Positions 1 through 8,997 of a stretch of 36,002 bases of DNA are shown here, piece by piece. How positions within the stretch are numbered: the first letter of the stretch is position 1; every line of letters starts with the position of its first letter. The stretch is from Candidatus Mediterraneibacter faecipullorum. GTDB taxonomy: Bacteria; Bacillota; Clostridia; Lachnospirales; Lachnospiraceae. Where the stretch lies: contig DWWO01000142.1 of the NCBI GenBank assembly GCA_019119675.1, positions 1 through 36,002 of the forward strand. Reading direction: 5' to 3'. A program made the position numbers and the translations under genes. Under the pieces are notes generated by a model. It saw only the letters and a program-made list of their open reading frames with translations, ran no database searches and had not been told where the DNA came from.

Positions 1-2
1 AT

Positions 3-24
3 GTTGGGGGCAAAAGCCCCCAAC
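3..24. terminator. GC-rich hairpin at window start, possible terminator of an upstream gene
   Basis: A perfect 9-bp stem (GTTGGGGGC / GCCCCCAAC) closes an AAAA loop. The tail is AT-rich (GATAATTTATTATAA) and has no clean T run, so intrinsic termination is plausible but not certain. The gene it would serve lies outside the window. Confidence 0.4.
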
Positions 25-114
25 GATAATTTATTATAAACCAGATCAGGAGTTTTCTCAAGACAGCAGATTTATGTCTGCAGGAGTGACTTCGGCGAAT
101 TTCCCAACGAAAAC

Positions 115-143
115 TTGCCGTCCTCCTTTATACATGGTAGAAT
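115..143 (+). promoter_or_regulatory. sigma-A type promoter of argS
   Basis: TTGCCG (115-120) and TAGAAT (138-143) are separated by exactly 17 bp, a good vegetative promoter match. Transcription would start near 150, giving a short leader of about 30 nt before the chosen argS start. No T-box-like leader is visible. Confidence 0.55.
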
Positions 144-178
144 ATCTTTCATACGGACGAAGAGGAGTGTGGAAGATA

Positions 179-1945
179 GTGAAGACTTTACTGGAACTTA
201 TTACAATAGAGATGGAGGAGGCTTTTGCAAAGGCAGGTTATGACAAAGAGCTTGCGAAAGTGACTCTTTCCAACCGCCCGGATCTGTGCGAATATCAGTG
301 CAACGGAGCGATGGCGGGAGCAAAGAAATATAAGAAAGCGCCGTTTATGATCGCGGAAGATGTGGTCACGTATCTGAAGGACAGTAAATATTTTGAGTTG
401 GTAGATGTAGTGAAACCAGGATTTATCAACCTGAAGCTGTCCAAAGAGAGCGTAGCATCTTACCTGAATGATATGGCTTTGGAAGAAAAGCTGGGGGTTG
501 AGGATGAAAAGGTCCCTAAGACGATCATGATCGACTACGGCGGTCCGAATGTTGCAAAACCGCTGCATGTAGGTCATCTGCGTTCTGCGATCATCGGGGA
601 GAGTGTAAAACGGATCCTGCGTTATAAAGGAAATCAGGTGATCGGGGATATTCATCTCGGCGATTGGGGATATCAGATGGGACTGATCATTACGGAGCTT
701 AAGAAGCGTCAGCCGGATCTCCCGTATTTTGATGAGTCTTACGAGGGAGAGTATCCGGAGGAGGCTCCGTTTACCATCGGGGAGCTGGAAGAAATTTATC
801 CGACTGCAAGCGCATACGCGAAAGAACACGAAGATTACAGAGAAGAAGCATTGCATGCTACCTATCTTCTCCAGAACGGCTACCGAGGATACAGGGCAAT
901 CTGGAATCACATTATGAATGTGTCAGTTGCTGATCTGAAGAAGAACTATGAAAAACTGAATGTAGAGTTTGACCTGTGGAAAGGCGAGGCAGATGCCCAG
1001 AAGTATATCCCGGATATGGTACAGATGTTAAAGGATAAAGGCTATGCCCGCTATGACGACGGTGCACTTGTTGTTGATGTGCAGGAGGAGACGGATAAAA
1101 AAGAAGTTCCGCCGTGTATGATCCTGAAATCTGACGGAGCTGCGCTGTATGATACGACGGATCTTGCTACTTTGGTGGAACGTGAAGAAGACTATAAGCC
1201 GGACGAGGTGATCTATGTAGTGGATAAGCGTCAGGAGCTCCATTTTACTCAGGTGTTCCGCTGTGCGAAGAAGGCAGGCATTGTGCGTCCTGAGACAGAA
1301 CTTAAATTCCTCGGTTTCGGTACGATGAACGGTAAGGATGGCAAACCGTTTAAGACACGCGAGGGTGGTGTCATGCGTCTGGAGAATCTGATCCGTGAGA
1401 TCGATGAGGAGATGTACCGGAAGATCATGGATAACCGCACGGTAGAAGAGGAAGAGGCGGAGCGTACCTCGCGGATCGTCGGCCTTGCGGCTATCAAATA
1501 CGGCGATCTTTCCAATCAGGCGTCAAAGGATTATATATTTGATGTAGACAGGTTTACTTCATTTGAAGGGAATACCGGACCGTATATTCTCTATACGATC
1601 GTGCGTATCAAGTCTATCCTGAATAAATATCAGGAAAGCGGTGGAAGCCCGGAAGGACTGAAAGTACGTTCTGCTGAAAATGAATATGAAAAAGCGCTTA
1701 TGCTCCAGGTACTCAAGTTTAATGACGTGTTTGATGCAGTTTATGAGGAGACGGCGCCTCATAAACTCTGTGCATATATTTATGAACTTGCCAATGAATT
1801 CAATAAGTTTTACCATGAGACAAAGATCCTGTCTGAGGAAAATGAGGAGATAAAGTCGGGGTATATTGCACTTTTGATGCTGACAAGACGTGTGCTGGAG
1901 ACGTGTATCGGTCTTCTCGGATTTGAAGCGCCGGAAAGGATGTAA
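179..1945 (+). CDS. argS: arginyl-tRNA synthetase
   Basis: Class I aminoacyl-tRNA synthetase that charges tRNA-Arg in the cytoplasm. The product is 588 aa from the GTG at 179, a normal ArgS length. Residues 1-85 fit the N-terminal tRNA-recognition domain. The HIGH-type motif HVGH is at 130-133. The usual KMSKS is replaced by the ArgS-type KPFKTR segment at 389-394, and a DALR anticodon-binding domain fills the last 120 residues. The frame stays open upstream to an ATG at 74. I chose GTG 179 because AGAGGAG lies at 161-167, because the promoter at 115-143 would place the ATG upstream of the transcript, and because MKTLLELIT is a typical ArgS N-terminus. It heads a probable three-gene operon. 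Confidence 0.95.
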   Translation: MKTLLELITIEMEEAFAKAGYDKELAKVTLSNRPDLCEYQCNGAMAGAKKYKKAPFMIAEDVVTYLKDSKYFELVDVVKPGFINLKLSKESVASYLNDMALEEKLGVEDEKVPKTIMIDYGGPNVAKPLHVGHLRSAIIGESVKRILRYKGNQVIGDIHLGDWGYQMGLIITELKKRQPDLPYFDESYEGEYPEEAPFTIGELEEIYPTASAYAKEHEDYREEALHATYLLQNGYRGYRAIWNHIMNVSVADLKKNYEKLNVEFDLWKGEADAQKYIPDMVQMLKDKGYARYDDGALVVDVQEETDKKEVPPCMILKSDGAALYDTTDLATLVEREEDYKPDEVIYVVDKRQELHFTQVFRCAKKAGIVRPETELKFLGFGTMNGKDGKPFKTREGGVMRLENLIREIDEEMYRKIMDNRTVEEEEAERTSRIVGLAAIKYGDLSNQASKDYIFDVDRFTSFEGNTGPYILYTIVRIKSILNKYQESGGSPEGLKVRSAENEYEKALMLQVLKFNDVFDAVYEETAPHKLCAYIYELANEFNKFYHETKILSEENEEIKSGYIALLMLTRRVLETCIGLLGFEAPERM

Positions 1946-1952
1946 TCATACA

Positions 1953-3140
1953 ATGACAGAAAAACTTTTTTATCAGGACAGTCATCTTGCGGAGTTTGAG
2001 GCAGAAGTCCTGTCCTGCGAGCCGATGACCCCGGATATCCTGCCGGGATGCAGCGGCGGTTTCGCAGCAGAGCTTGACCGCACGGCGTTCTTCCCGGAGG
2101 GAGGCGGCCAGTATGCGGATACCGGAGTGCTGGGCGGCATCAGAGTTATGGATGTGCAGGAAAAAGACGGACGGATCCTGCATCTGCTGGAAAGCCCTCT
2201 GGAGCCGGGAACCTGTGTGAAAGGCTGTATTGACTGGGAAGAGCGGTTCATGAAGATGCAGCAGCACAGCGGTGAGCATATTGTATCGGGACTTGTGCAT
2301 TCCACATTCGGGTATAATAATGTGGGCTTCCATCTGGGAAGTGAGGACTGTACGATGGACTTTGACGGGGAACTCACAAAAGAGCAGCTTGTACAGATTG
2401 AACGGGAGGCAAACCGGGCTGTGTGGAAGAATCTGGAGATACAGACACTCTACCCGTCAAAGGAGGAGCTTGCCGGCATGGAATACCGGAGCAAGATTGA
2501 AATTGAGGGACAGGTGAGGATCATTGTGATTCCGGGATATGACGTGTGTGCATGCTGTGCTCCCCATGTGTCTCAAACCGGCGAGATCGGTCTGATCAAA
2601 CTGACCCATGTGCAGCGGTATAAGGGCGGTGCCCGCGTGACAATGCTCTGCGGCGGAAGGGCGCTTCAGGACTATGAGACGAAACAGGAGCAGGCGGGAG
2701 AGATTTCTGCCCTGCTGTGCGCAAAGGAAAATGAAATCGCAGAGGCGGTGCATCATTTGAGGAATGAGGCGGACAACCTGAAGTATGAGCTGGGAGAGAA
2801 AGAGAAAAAACTGATCGCTCTCAAAGCGGAAATGATTCCCAAAAACGGCAAGCCGGTGTGCATTTTTACAGAAGATATCGAGGGGGACTCTATGCGTCTT
2901 CTCATGAACCTGGTGCTTGAGGCCGGACATAGCGTGTGTGCAGTATTCCATGGAAATGACAGCGACGGTTACCGTTATGTGATCGGCAGCCGGGCACAGA
3001 ATATGCGTGAACTTGTAAAAGAATTCAATGCAGCATTTAACGGGCGCGGCGGTGGAAAACCGGAGATGGTACAGGGAACAGCCCGGGGATGTGAAAGTGA
3101 GATGAGGATGTGGATCCTGGAGAAAGCAGGTGAGGTGTAA
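1953..3140 (+). CDS. AlaX-type alanyl-tRNA editing protein with DHHA1 domain
   Basis: Free-standing relative of the alanyl-tRNA synthetase editing domain, expected to hydrolyse Ser- or Gly-tRNA-Ala mischarged in trans. The 395-aa product carries the zinc-site pattern of the family: H105-x3-H109 (HSGEH) and C201-x3-H205 within CCAPH. A coiled-coil stretch (about 240-285) leads to a DHHA1-like C-terminus with a GGGKPEMVQG glycine motif near 365-375. Its length and C-terminal domain fit the long form (AlaX-L). The ATG lies 8 nt after the argS stop, with GGAAAGGA at 1933-1940 as a somewhat distant ribosome binding site. The assignment to the family is firm; substrate preference is inferred. Confidence 0.88.
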   Translation: MTEKLFYQDSHLAEFEAEVLSCEPMTPDILPGCSGGFAAELDRTAFFPEGGGQYADTGVLGGIRVMDVQEKDGRILHLLESPLEPGTCVKGCIDWEERFMKMQQHSGEHIVSGLVHSTFGYNNVGFHLGSEDCTMDFDGELTKEQLVQIEREANRAVWKNLEIQTLYPSKEELAGMEYRSKIEIEGQVRIIVIPGYDVCACCAPHVSQTGEIGLIKLTHVQRYKGGARVTMLCGGRALQDYETKQEQAGEISALLCAKENEIAEAVHHLRNEADNLKYELGEKEKKLIALKAEMIPKNGKPVCIFTEDIEGDSMRLLMNLVLEAGHSVCAVFHGNDSDGYRYVIGSRAQNMRELVKEFNAAFNGRGGGKPEMVQGTARGCESEMRMWILEKAGEV

Positions 3141-4079
3141 ATGAATCAGATTTACCGGAAAAGTCCTTTCTGGAGTCTTGCAGGCCCCATGTTCGGATAT
3201 CTTGCGATTCAGTTTGCGGTTCAGTTTGCAGCTCAGCTTGTGATAGAGATGCCATACGCTATGCGGGCGTACGCAGAGATTCTGCGAGGCAGCGGTGATA
3301 CAGTTCCGTCCATGCAGGAACTGCTGAATTCCTATATGCAGACACTTGAGCCGGCTTTTGAGGCAATCGTACGATACCAGATTGAGATTGCGACGCTTTC
3401 GGCGCTTGGTACGATCGTACTGACGGGGATACTGTTTGCCCGTGACAGGAAACTGGAACAAAAGGCAGGCGTCATACTTCCGGAGAGGGCTCCGCTGTCA
3501 AAATACTGGACAGTGGTCATTTTCGGAATTGCCGGATGTATTGCTGCCACCTGTCTGATGGCAATGGTGCAGCTGGCGTTTTATGACGAGCAGTATCAGC
3601 AGACTGCACAGATCACATATTCGGCAGGTTTGCTTGTACAGATCATCGGACTGGGGATCGTTACTCCGGTGGCGGAAGAACTGATGTTCAGGGGAGTTTT
3701 GTATAAAAGATTCCGCGAGCGGCAGGGATTTTGGTATTCGGCTCTCTGGTCATCGTTGCTTTTTTCTTTTATGCACTCGAATACAACGCAGATGGTCTAT
3801 ACATTCCTGCTGGGAGTGCTGTTGTCGTATCTGTATGAAAAGTTTGGATCTTTCAAAGCGCCTCTGGTTCTTCATATCCTGCTTAATACAGGGTCAGTAG
3901 TTTTTACAGAACTGGGAGTATTCCGTTATCTTGCAGGCAGCCCCGCGCGGATGGCAGGGGCGGTCATAGCAGGAGCATTCCTTTGCTCGGTGATGTTTGT
4001 GGTGATCCAAAGGATGCCGGTGAGGATTGAAAGCCGTCTGAATACAAATGATACTGACAGACATGATATGTTTTCGTGA
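3141..4079 (+). CDS. CPBP-family intramembrane metalloprotease
   Basis: Predicted polytopic membrane protein of 312 aa in the CPBP (Abi/CAAX protease) family. The three diagnostic motifs are present: E179-E180-LMF-R184 (EExxxR), FSFMH ending at H212, and H245-ILL-N249 (HxxxN). Hydrophobic segments are visible near 12-35, 75-95, 120-140, 165-185 and 255-280. The ATG abuts the stop of the preceding gene and uses a GCAGGTGAGG ribosome binding site, so it is probably translated from the argS transcript. Relatives process prenylated peptides, bacteriocin-related peptides or regulatory membrane proteins; no substrate is suggested here. Confidence 0.88.
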   Translation: MNQIYRKSPFWSLAGPMFGYLAIQFAVQFAAQLVIEMPYAMRAYAEILRGSGDTVPSMQELLNSYMQTLEPAFEAIVRYQIEIATLSALGTIVLTGILFARDRKLEQKAGVILPERAPLSKYWTVVIFGIAGCIAATCLMAMVQLAFYDEQYQQTAQITYSAGLLVQIIGLGIVTPVAEELMFRGVLYKRFRERQGFWYSALWSSLLFSFMHSNTTQMVYTFLLGVLLSYLYEKFGSFKAPLVLHILLNTGSVVFTELGVFRYLAGSPARMAGAVIAGAFLCSVMFVVIQRMPVRIESRLNTNDTDRHDMFS

Positions 4080-4132
4080 ATATTGAGTTGCAGAGGCTTT
4101 GTTTTTATAAAAAAACAATTTTAAATTGTGTG

Positions 4133-4163
4133 CGGCAGAAGTTTACTTCTGCCGTGTTTTTTT
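4133..4163 (+). terminator. intrinsic terminator after the argS operon
   Basis: A perfect 9-bp stem CGGCAGAAG / CTTCTGCCG with a TTTA loop is followed by TGTTTTTTT. It lies 54 nt after the CPBP gene and is the clear end of the argS-AlaX-CPBP operon. Confidence 0.9.
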
Positions 4164-4313
4164 ATGTAGAAAAGAGAAAATCAAGCGAGAATATTGAGAA
4201 AACTATATATAACAGAAATTATTCCTAATGATAATGTGAAAACTAAATTATCTGAAAATATATAAAAAATAATAATATATTCAAATAATCAGACAATTTT
4301 AAAATATTTCTTA
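4164..4313. other. AT-rich gap upstream of the glutamate synthase promoter
   Basis: About 150 bp with very high A+T and no credible gene. It may act as an UP-element-like region for the gltB promoter that follows. No clear operator palindrome was recognised. Confidence 0.4.
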
Positions 4314-4342
4314 TTTACAAACGAAAAAAAATCGTGTATAGT
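4314..4342 (+). promoter_or_regulatory. sigma-A type promoter of gltBD
   Basis: TTTACA (4314-4319) and TATAGT (4337-4342) are spaced by 17 bp. Transcription would start near 4349, just ahead of the AAGGAGAGG ribosome binding site at 4359-4367 that serves gltB. Confidence 0.7.
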
Positions 4343-4376
4343 CTTTGCATAAAATGAAAAGGAGAGGACAGCGATC

Positions 4377-7300
4377 ATGAGAAGAGCAATTGAAACCCTT
4401 CAAAATGAGGGACAGCAGAATGTAACCGCACAGAGCCGGGATGTTCAGAGTGAAACTGTGCAGAATGATATCCCGCAGGGGCTTTACCGCGAGAGTTTTG
4501 AACACGACAACTGCGGTATCGGTGCGATCGTAAATATTAAGGGCGTGAAGAGCCACAGCACAGTTGCCGGAGCGCTTAAGATCGTAGAGCACCTGGAACA
4601 CAGAGCAGGAAAGGATGCAGAAGGAAAGACCGGAGACGGTGTCGGTATTCTTCTGCAGGTATCCCACAAGTTCTTTCAGAAAGTCTGTAAGCCGCTGGGC
4701 ATTGACCTGAAAGGAGAGAGGGATTACGGAGTCGGGATGTTCTTTCTGCCGCAGGATGAGCTGAAACGCAATCAGGCGAAGAATATCTTTGAGGTCATTG
4801 TTAAGAAAGAAGGACTGAATTTCCTCGGCTGGAGAGAAGTGCCGGTACATCCGGAAGTACTCGGAAAGGCCGCTGTTGACTGTATGCCGTGCATCATGCA
4901 GGCGTTTATCGAGCGCCCGAAGAAGATCGAAAAGGGGATCGACTTTGACCGCCGCCTCTATGTGGTCAGACGTGTGTTTGAGCAGAGCAGTGATGATACA
5001 TATGTAGTATCTCTTTCCAGCCGTACGATCGTTTACAAAGGAATGTTCCTTGTAGGACAGCTCCGCCAGTTCTTCGGGGATCTGCAGGATGAGGATTATG
5101 AGTCCGCTATCGCAATGGTACATTCCCGTTTCAGTACGAACACAACTCCGAGCTGGCAGAGAGCACACCCGAACCGTTTTATCGTGCACAACGGAGAGAT
5201 CAATACAATCCGGGGTAATGCAGATAAGATGCGTGCACGTGAGGAGACGATGGAAGCAGGAAAACTTAAAGGTGAGCTGCACAAGGTCCTTCCGGCGATC
5301 AACACTTCCGGATCGGATTCAGCCATGCTTGACAACGCGCTTGAGTTCATGGTAATGAGCGGTATGGATCTTCCGCTTGCAGTGATGATCTGTATTCCGG
5401 AGCCGTGGGTGAACAACCGCAGCATGTCCCAGAATAAGAAGGATTTCTATCAGTATTATGCGACCATGATGGAGCCGTGGGACGGCCCGGCTTCGATCCT
5501 GTTCTCTGACGGAGATGTAATGGGAGCGGTGCTTGACCGCAACGGCCTTCGTCCGTCGAGATACTATATCACGGACGATGATAACCTGATCCTCTCTTCG
5601 GAAGTAGGAGTGCTGGATATCGATCCGTCCAGGATCCTCGTGAAAGAACGTCTGCATCCGGGCAAGATGCTGCTTGTAGATACGGTCGCCGGAAGGGTGA
5701 TCGATGATGAGGAACTGAAAGAGAAATATGCAAATGAGGAACCTTACGGAGAATGGCTGGACAGCAACCTGATCCAGCTGAAAGATCTTCCGATCCCGAA
5801 CAAGGATATCCCGAAGTACACAAAAGAGGAATGTACCCGTCTGCAGAAAGCTTTCGGTTATGCGTATGAGGATGTGAGGAGTTCTATCCTTACGATGGCG
5901 AAGAATGGCGGAGAAGGAATCGCTGCCATGGGCATTGATATACCGCTTTCTGTTCTTTCTAAGAAGAGGCAGCCGCTGTTTGGCTATTTCAAACAGTTAT
6001 TTGCACAGGTCACAAATCCGCCAATCGATGCGATACGTGAGGAAATCGTTACTTCCACCACGATTTATGTCGGAAAGGACGGAAACCTGCTTGAGAAAAA
6101 AGAAGAAAACTGTAAGATGCTGCGGGTAAATAATCCGATCCTGACAAATACAGACCTCTTAAAGATCAAGAATATGAAGGTGGAGGGATTCAAGGTGGCT
6201 GAGATTCCGATCACTTACTATAAGAACACAAGTCTCGAGAAAGCTATCGAGTATCTCTTTGTAGAGGTAGACAGAGTGATCCGCGGCGGAGCCAATATCC
6301 TGATCCTGACAGACCGCGACATGGACGAATATCATGTGGCGATCCCGTCGCTTCTGGCAGTATCCGGCCTCCAGCAGCATCTGGTACGCACGAAGAAGAG
6401 AACATCCGTTGCAATGATCCTGGAGAGCGGCGAGCCGAGAGAAGTGCACCACTTTGCAACACTGCTGGGTTATGGTGCCTGTGCGATCAACCCGTATCTG
6501 GCTCACGAGTCCATCCGGCAGCTGATCGAATCCAGACTGCTCCACAAAGATTACTATGCGGCTGTAGATGACTACAACAGCGCGGTGATCCACGGGATCG
6601 TCAAGATCGCATCTAAGATGGGTATCTCAACGATCCAGTCCTATCAGGGAGCAAAGATCTTCGAGGCAATCGGACTCAAGAAAGAGTTTATCGACCGCTA
6701 TTTTACAGATACCGTAAGCCGTGTGGGCGGTATCGGCATTGAAGAGATCGCGGAAGACTACACTGCATTCCATACACAGGCGTTTGATCCGCTGGGACTT
6801 GATGGTGATATGACACTTGACAGCGTGGGACGTCACAAATATAAGAGCGGAGGAGAGGAACACCTCTATAATCCGCAGACCATCCATATGCTCCAGCAGT
6901 CCACAAGACGCGGCGATTACGATATGTTCAAACAGTATACAAAGATGGTGGATGAAGAAGGAGAAAAGGTCAACTTGAGAGGACAGCTCGACTTCAATTA
7001 TCCGAAGAAAGGTGTTCCGCTCGAGGAAGTGGAGAGCGTGGATTCCATCGTTACCAGATTTAAGACAGGAGCTATGTCCTATGGTTCTATCTCTAAAGAA
7101 GCCCATGAGACACTTGCCATCGCCATGAACCGTCTTCACGGAAAATCCAACTCCGGTGAAGGCGGTGAGGAGATCGAGAGACTGGATACAGACCGCTGCT
7201 CCGCGATCAAACAGGTGGCATCCGGTCGTTTCGGCGTGACCTCCAGATATCTTGTGAGTGCGCAGGAGATCCAGATTAAGATGGCGCAGGGGGCGAAGCC

Positions 7301-8984
7301 GGGCGAAGGCGGACATCTGCCGGGCGGAAAGGTTTATCCGTGGATCGCGAAGACCCGCCACTCGACACCGGGCGTGAGCCTGATCTCACCCCCGCCGCAC
7401 CACGATATCTATTCCATCGAGGATCTGGCGCAGTTGATCTATGATCTGAAAAACGCCAATAAAAAGGCGCGTATCTCTGTGAAACTTGTATCTGAAGCAG
7501 GTGTCGGAACCGTAGCCGCAGGTGTGGCGAAGGCGGGCGCAGGTGTGATCCTGATCTCCGGTTATGACGGAGGAACGGGAGCGGCGCCGAGAAGTTCTAT
7601 CCAGAATGCGGGGCTTCCGTGGGAGCTGGGACTTGCAGAGACACACCAGACCCTGATCCAGAACGGCCTGCGTGAGCGTGTCCGCATTGAGACGGACGGA
7701 AAGCTCATGAGCGGAAGAGACGTTGCCATCGCGGCACTGCTCGGAGCGGAAGAGTTTGGATTCGCTACAGCTCCGCTTGTGACCATGGGATGTGTCATGA
7801 TGCGTGTCTGCAATCTGGATACCTGTCCGGTAGGTGTGGCGACACAGAACCCGGAACTTAGGAAACGCTTTGCAGGAAAACCGGAATATGTAATGAACTT
7901 CATGCGTTTTATCGCGGAAGAACTGAGGGAATATATGGCGAAACTGGGCGTGCGCACGGTAGATGAACTGGTAGGGCGCACAGATCTGCTGAAAGTAAAA
8001 GACGAGCCGACTTCTGACCGTGCGGCGACACTGGATCTCTCTGGTGTGCTGTATAATCCATATGCGAAGCAGAAGAAAGGCATGATCTTCAATCCGAAGA
8101 AAGTGTTTGACTTTGAACTTGAGAAGACACTGGATGAGAAAGTCCTTGTAAAACAGCTTCTTCCTGCGCTTGAGAAAGGACAGAAGAGAGGCCTTGAGGT
8201 CGACGTCACCAATACCGACCGTACATTCGGTACGATCTTCGGCTCTGAGATCACAAGGAGATATCCGGAAGGACTGGAAGACGACAGCTTCGTAATTAAG
8301 TGTAAAGGTGCAGGCGGACAGAGCTTCGGCGCATTTATCCCGAAAGGACTGACACTGGAGCTTGTCGGGGACAGCAACGATTACTTTGGAAAAGGTTTGT
8401 CCGGAGGAAAGCTTGTCGTATGCCCGCCTAACGGAACGAAGTTTAAATCCGATGAGAACATTATAATAGGAAACGTTGCATTCTACGGAGCAACAAGTGG
8501 AAAGGCATTTGTAGGCGGCGTTGCAGGAGAACGTTTCTGTGTAAGAAATTCCGGTGTGCGTGCGGTTGTAGAGGGCGTGGGCGATCACGGATGCGAATAC
8601 ATGACCGGCGGATGTGTCGTTGTGCTCGGAAAAGTCGGCAAGAACTTCGCGGCAGGTATGAGCGGCGGTATCGCATATGTCCTTGATATGGACAGCACGC
8701 TCTATACAAGAGTCAATAAAGCTATGGTCAAGATCCAGCGCGTGACTGATAAATATGATGTGCAGGAGTTAAAGGGCATGATCCAGGAACACGTATCATA
8801 TACGAACTCAGAAGTAGGAAAACGGATTCTGGATCACTTTGAAGATTATCTTCCGAAATTCAAGAAGATCATCCCGGAAGATTACGAGAAGATGATGGCC
8901 GCGATCTTCCAGATGGAAGAAAAGGGCTTAAGCAGGGAAAAAGCACAGATCGAAGCATTCAATAAGATCAAAAACGGAAGATAG
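4377..8984 (+). CDS. gltB: glutamate synthase (NADPH) large subunit
   Basis: Large subunit of GOGAT, which moves the amide of glutamine to 2-oxoglutarate to give two glutamates. The product is 1535 aa, full length for the family. The class II glutaminase nucleophile is Cys46 in DNCGIG; the 45 residues before it should be removed as a propeptide. The central and FMN-binding synthase domains follow, with the 3Fe-4S cysteines C1139-x5-C1145-x4-C1150 in GCVMMRVC..DTCPVG. The C-terminal glycine-rich beta-helix domain occupies roughly 1260-1480. Its own promoter and a strong ribosome binding site precede it, and gltD follows after 13 nt, giving the complete enzyme. Confidence 0.97.
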   Translation: MRRAIETLQNEGQQNVTAQSRDVQSETVQNDIPQGLYRESFEHDNCGIGAIVNIKGVKSHSTVAGALKIVEHLEHRAGKDAEGKTGDGVGILLQVSHKFFQKVCKPLGIDLKGERDYGVGMFFLPQDELKRNQAKNIFEVIVKKEGLNFLGWREVPVHPEVLGKAAVDCMPCIMQAFIERPKKIEKGIDFDRRLYVVRRVFEQSSDDTYVVSLSSRTIVYKGMFLVGQLRQFFGDLQDEDYESAIAMVHSRFSTNTTPSWQRAHPNRFIVHNGEINTIRGNADKMRAREETMEAGKLKGELHKVLPAINTSGSDSAMLDNALEFMVMSGMDLPLAVMICIPEPWVNNRSMSQNKKDFYQYYATMMEPWDGPASILFSDGDVMGAVLDRNGLRPSRYYITDDDNLILSSEVGVLDIDPSRILVKERLHPGKMLLVDTVAGRVIDDEELKEKYANEEPYGEWLDSNLIQLKDLPIPNKDIPKYTKEECTRLQKAFGYAYEDVRSSILTMAKNGGEGIAAMGIDIPLSVLSKKRQPLFGYFKQLFAQVTNPPIDAIREEIVTSTTIYVGKDGNLLEKKEENCKMLRVNNPILTNTDLLKIKNMKVEGFKVAEIPITYYKNTSLEKAIEYLFVEVDRVIRGGANILILTDRDMDEYHVAIPSLLAVSGLQQHLVRTKKRTSVAMILESGEPREVHHFATLLGYGACAINPYLAHESIRQLIESRLLHKDYYAAVDDYNSAVIHGIVKIASKMGISTIQSYQGAKIFEAIGLKKEFIDRYFTDTVSRVGGIGIEEIAEDYTAFHTQAFDPLGLDGDMTLDSVGRHKYKSGGEEHLYNPQTIHMLQQSTRRGDYDMFKQYTKMVDEEGEKVNLRGQLDFNYPKKGVPLEEVESVDSIVTRFKTGAMSYGSISKEAHETLAIAMNRLHGKSNSGEGGEEIERLDTDRCSAIKQVASGRFGVTSRYLVSAQEIQIKMAQGAKPGEGGHLPGGKVYPWIAKTRHSTPGVSLISPPPHHDIYSIEDLAQLIYDLKNANKKARISVKLVSEAGVGTVAAGVAKAGAGVILISGYDGGTGAAPRSSIQNAGLPWELGLAETHQTLIQNGLRERVRIETDGKLMSGRDVAIAALLGAEEFGFATAPLVTMGCVMMRVCNLDTCPVGVATQNPELRKRFAGKPEYVMNFMRFIAEELREYMAKLGVRTVDELVGRTDLLKVKDEPTSDRAATLDLSGVLYNPYAKQKKGMIFNPKKVFDFELEKTLDEKVLVKQLLPALEKGQKRGLEVDVTNTDRTFGTIFGSEITRRYPEGLEDDSFVIKCKGAGGQSFGAFIPKGLTLELVGDSNDYFGKGLSGGKLVVCPPNGTKFKSDENIIIGNVAFYGATSGKAFVGGVAGERFCVRNSGVRAVVEGVGDHGCEYMTGGCVVVLGKVGKNFAAGMSGGIAYVLDMDSTLYTRVNKAMVKIQRVTDKYDVQELKGMIQEHVSYTNSEVGKRILDHFEDYLPKFKKIIPEDYEKMMAAIFQMEEKGLSREKAQIEAFNKIKNGR

Positions 8985-8997
8985 GAGGCGCGAAAAA

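Noticed and set aside
74..178. Upstream N-terminal extension of argS from ATG 74
   Set aside because: It would cross the likely promoter, lacks a ribosome binding site, and ArgS proteins do not have such an extension.
1..178. T-box or other tRNA-sensing leader for argS
   Set aside because: No T-box core (TGGNACCGCG-like sequence) or antiterminator was found and the leader is too short from the predicted promoter.
2457..3461. 334-codon minus-strand open frame across the AlaX and CPBP genes
   Set aside because: Shadow of two well-supported genes; no motif and no start signal.
4114..4130. AATTTTAAATT palindrome before the argS-operon terminator
   Set aside because: AT-only short palindrome in AT-rich DNA; expected by chance and next to a much better terminator.
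7386..8588. 400-codon open frame on the minus strand inside gltB
   Set aside because: It is fully antisense to a strongly conserved gene, has Cys/His/Arg-rich composition typical of reverse-frame translation, and no ribosome binding site or family match.
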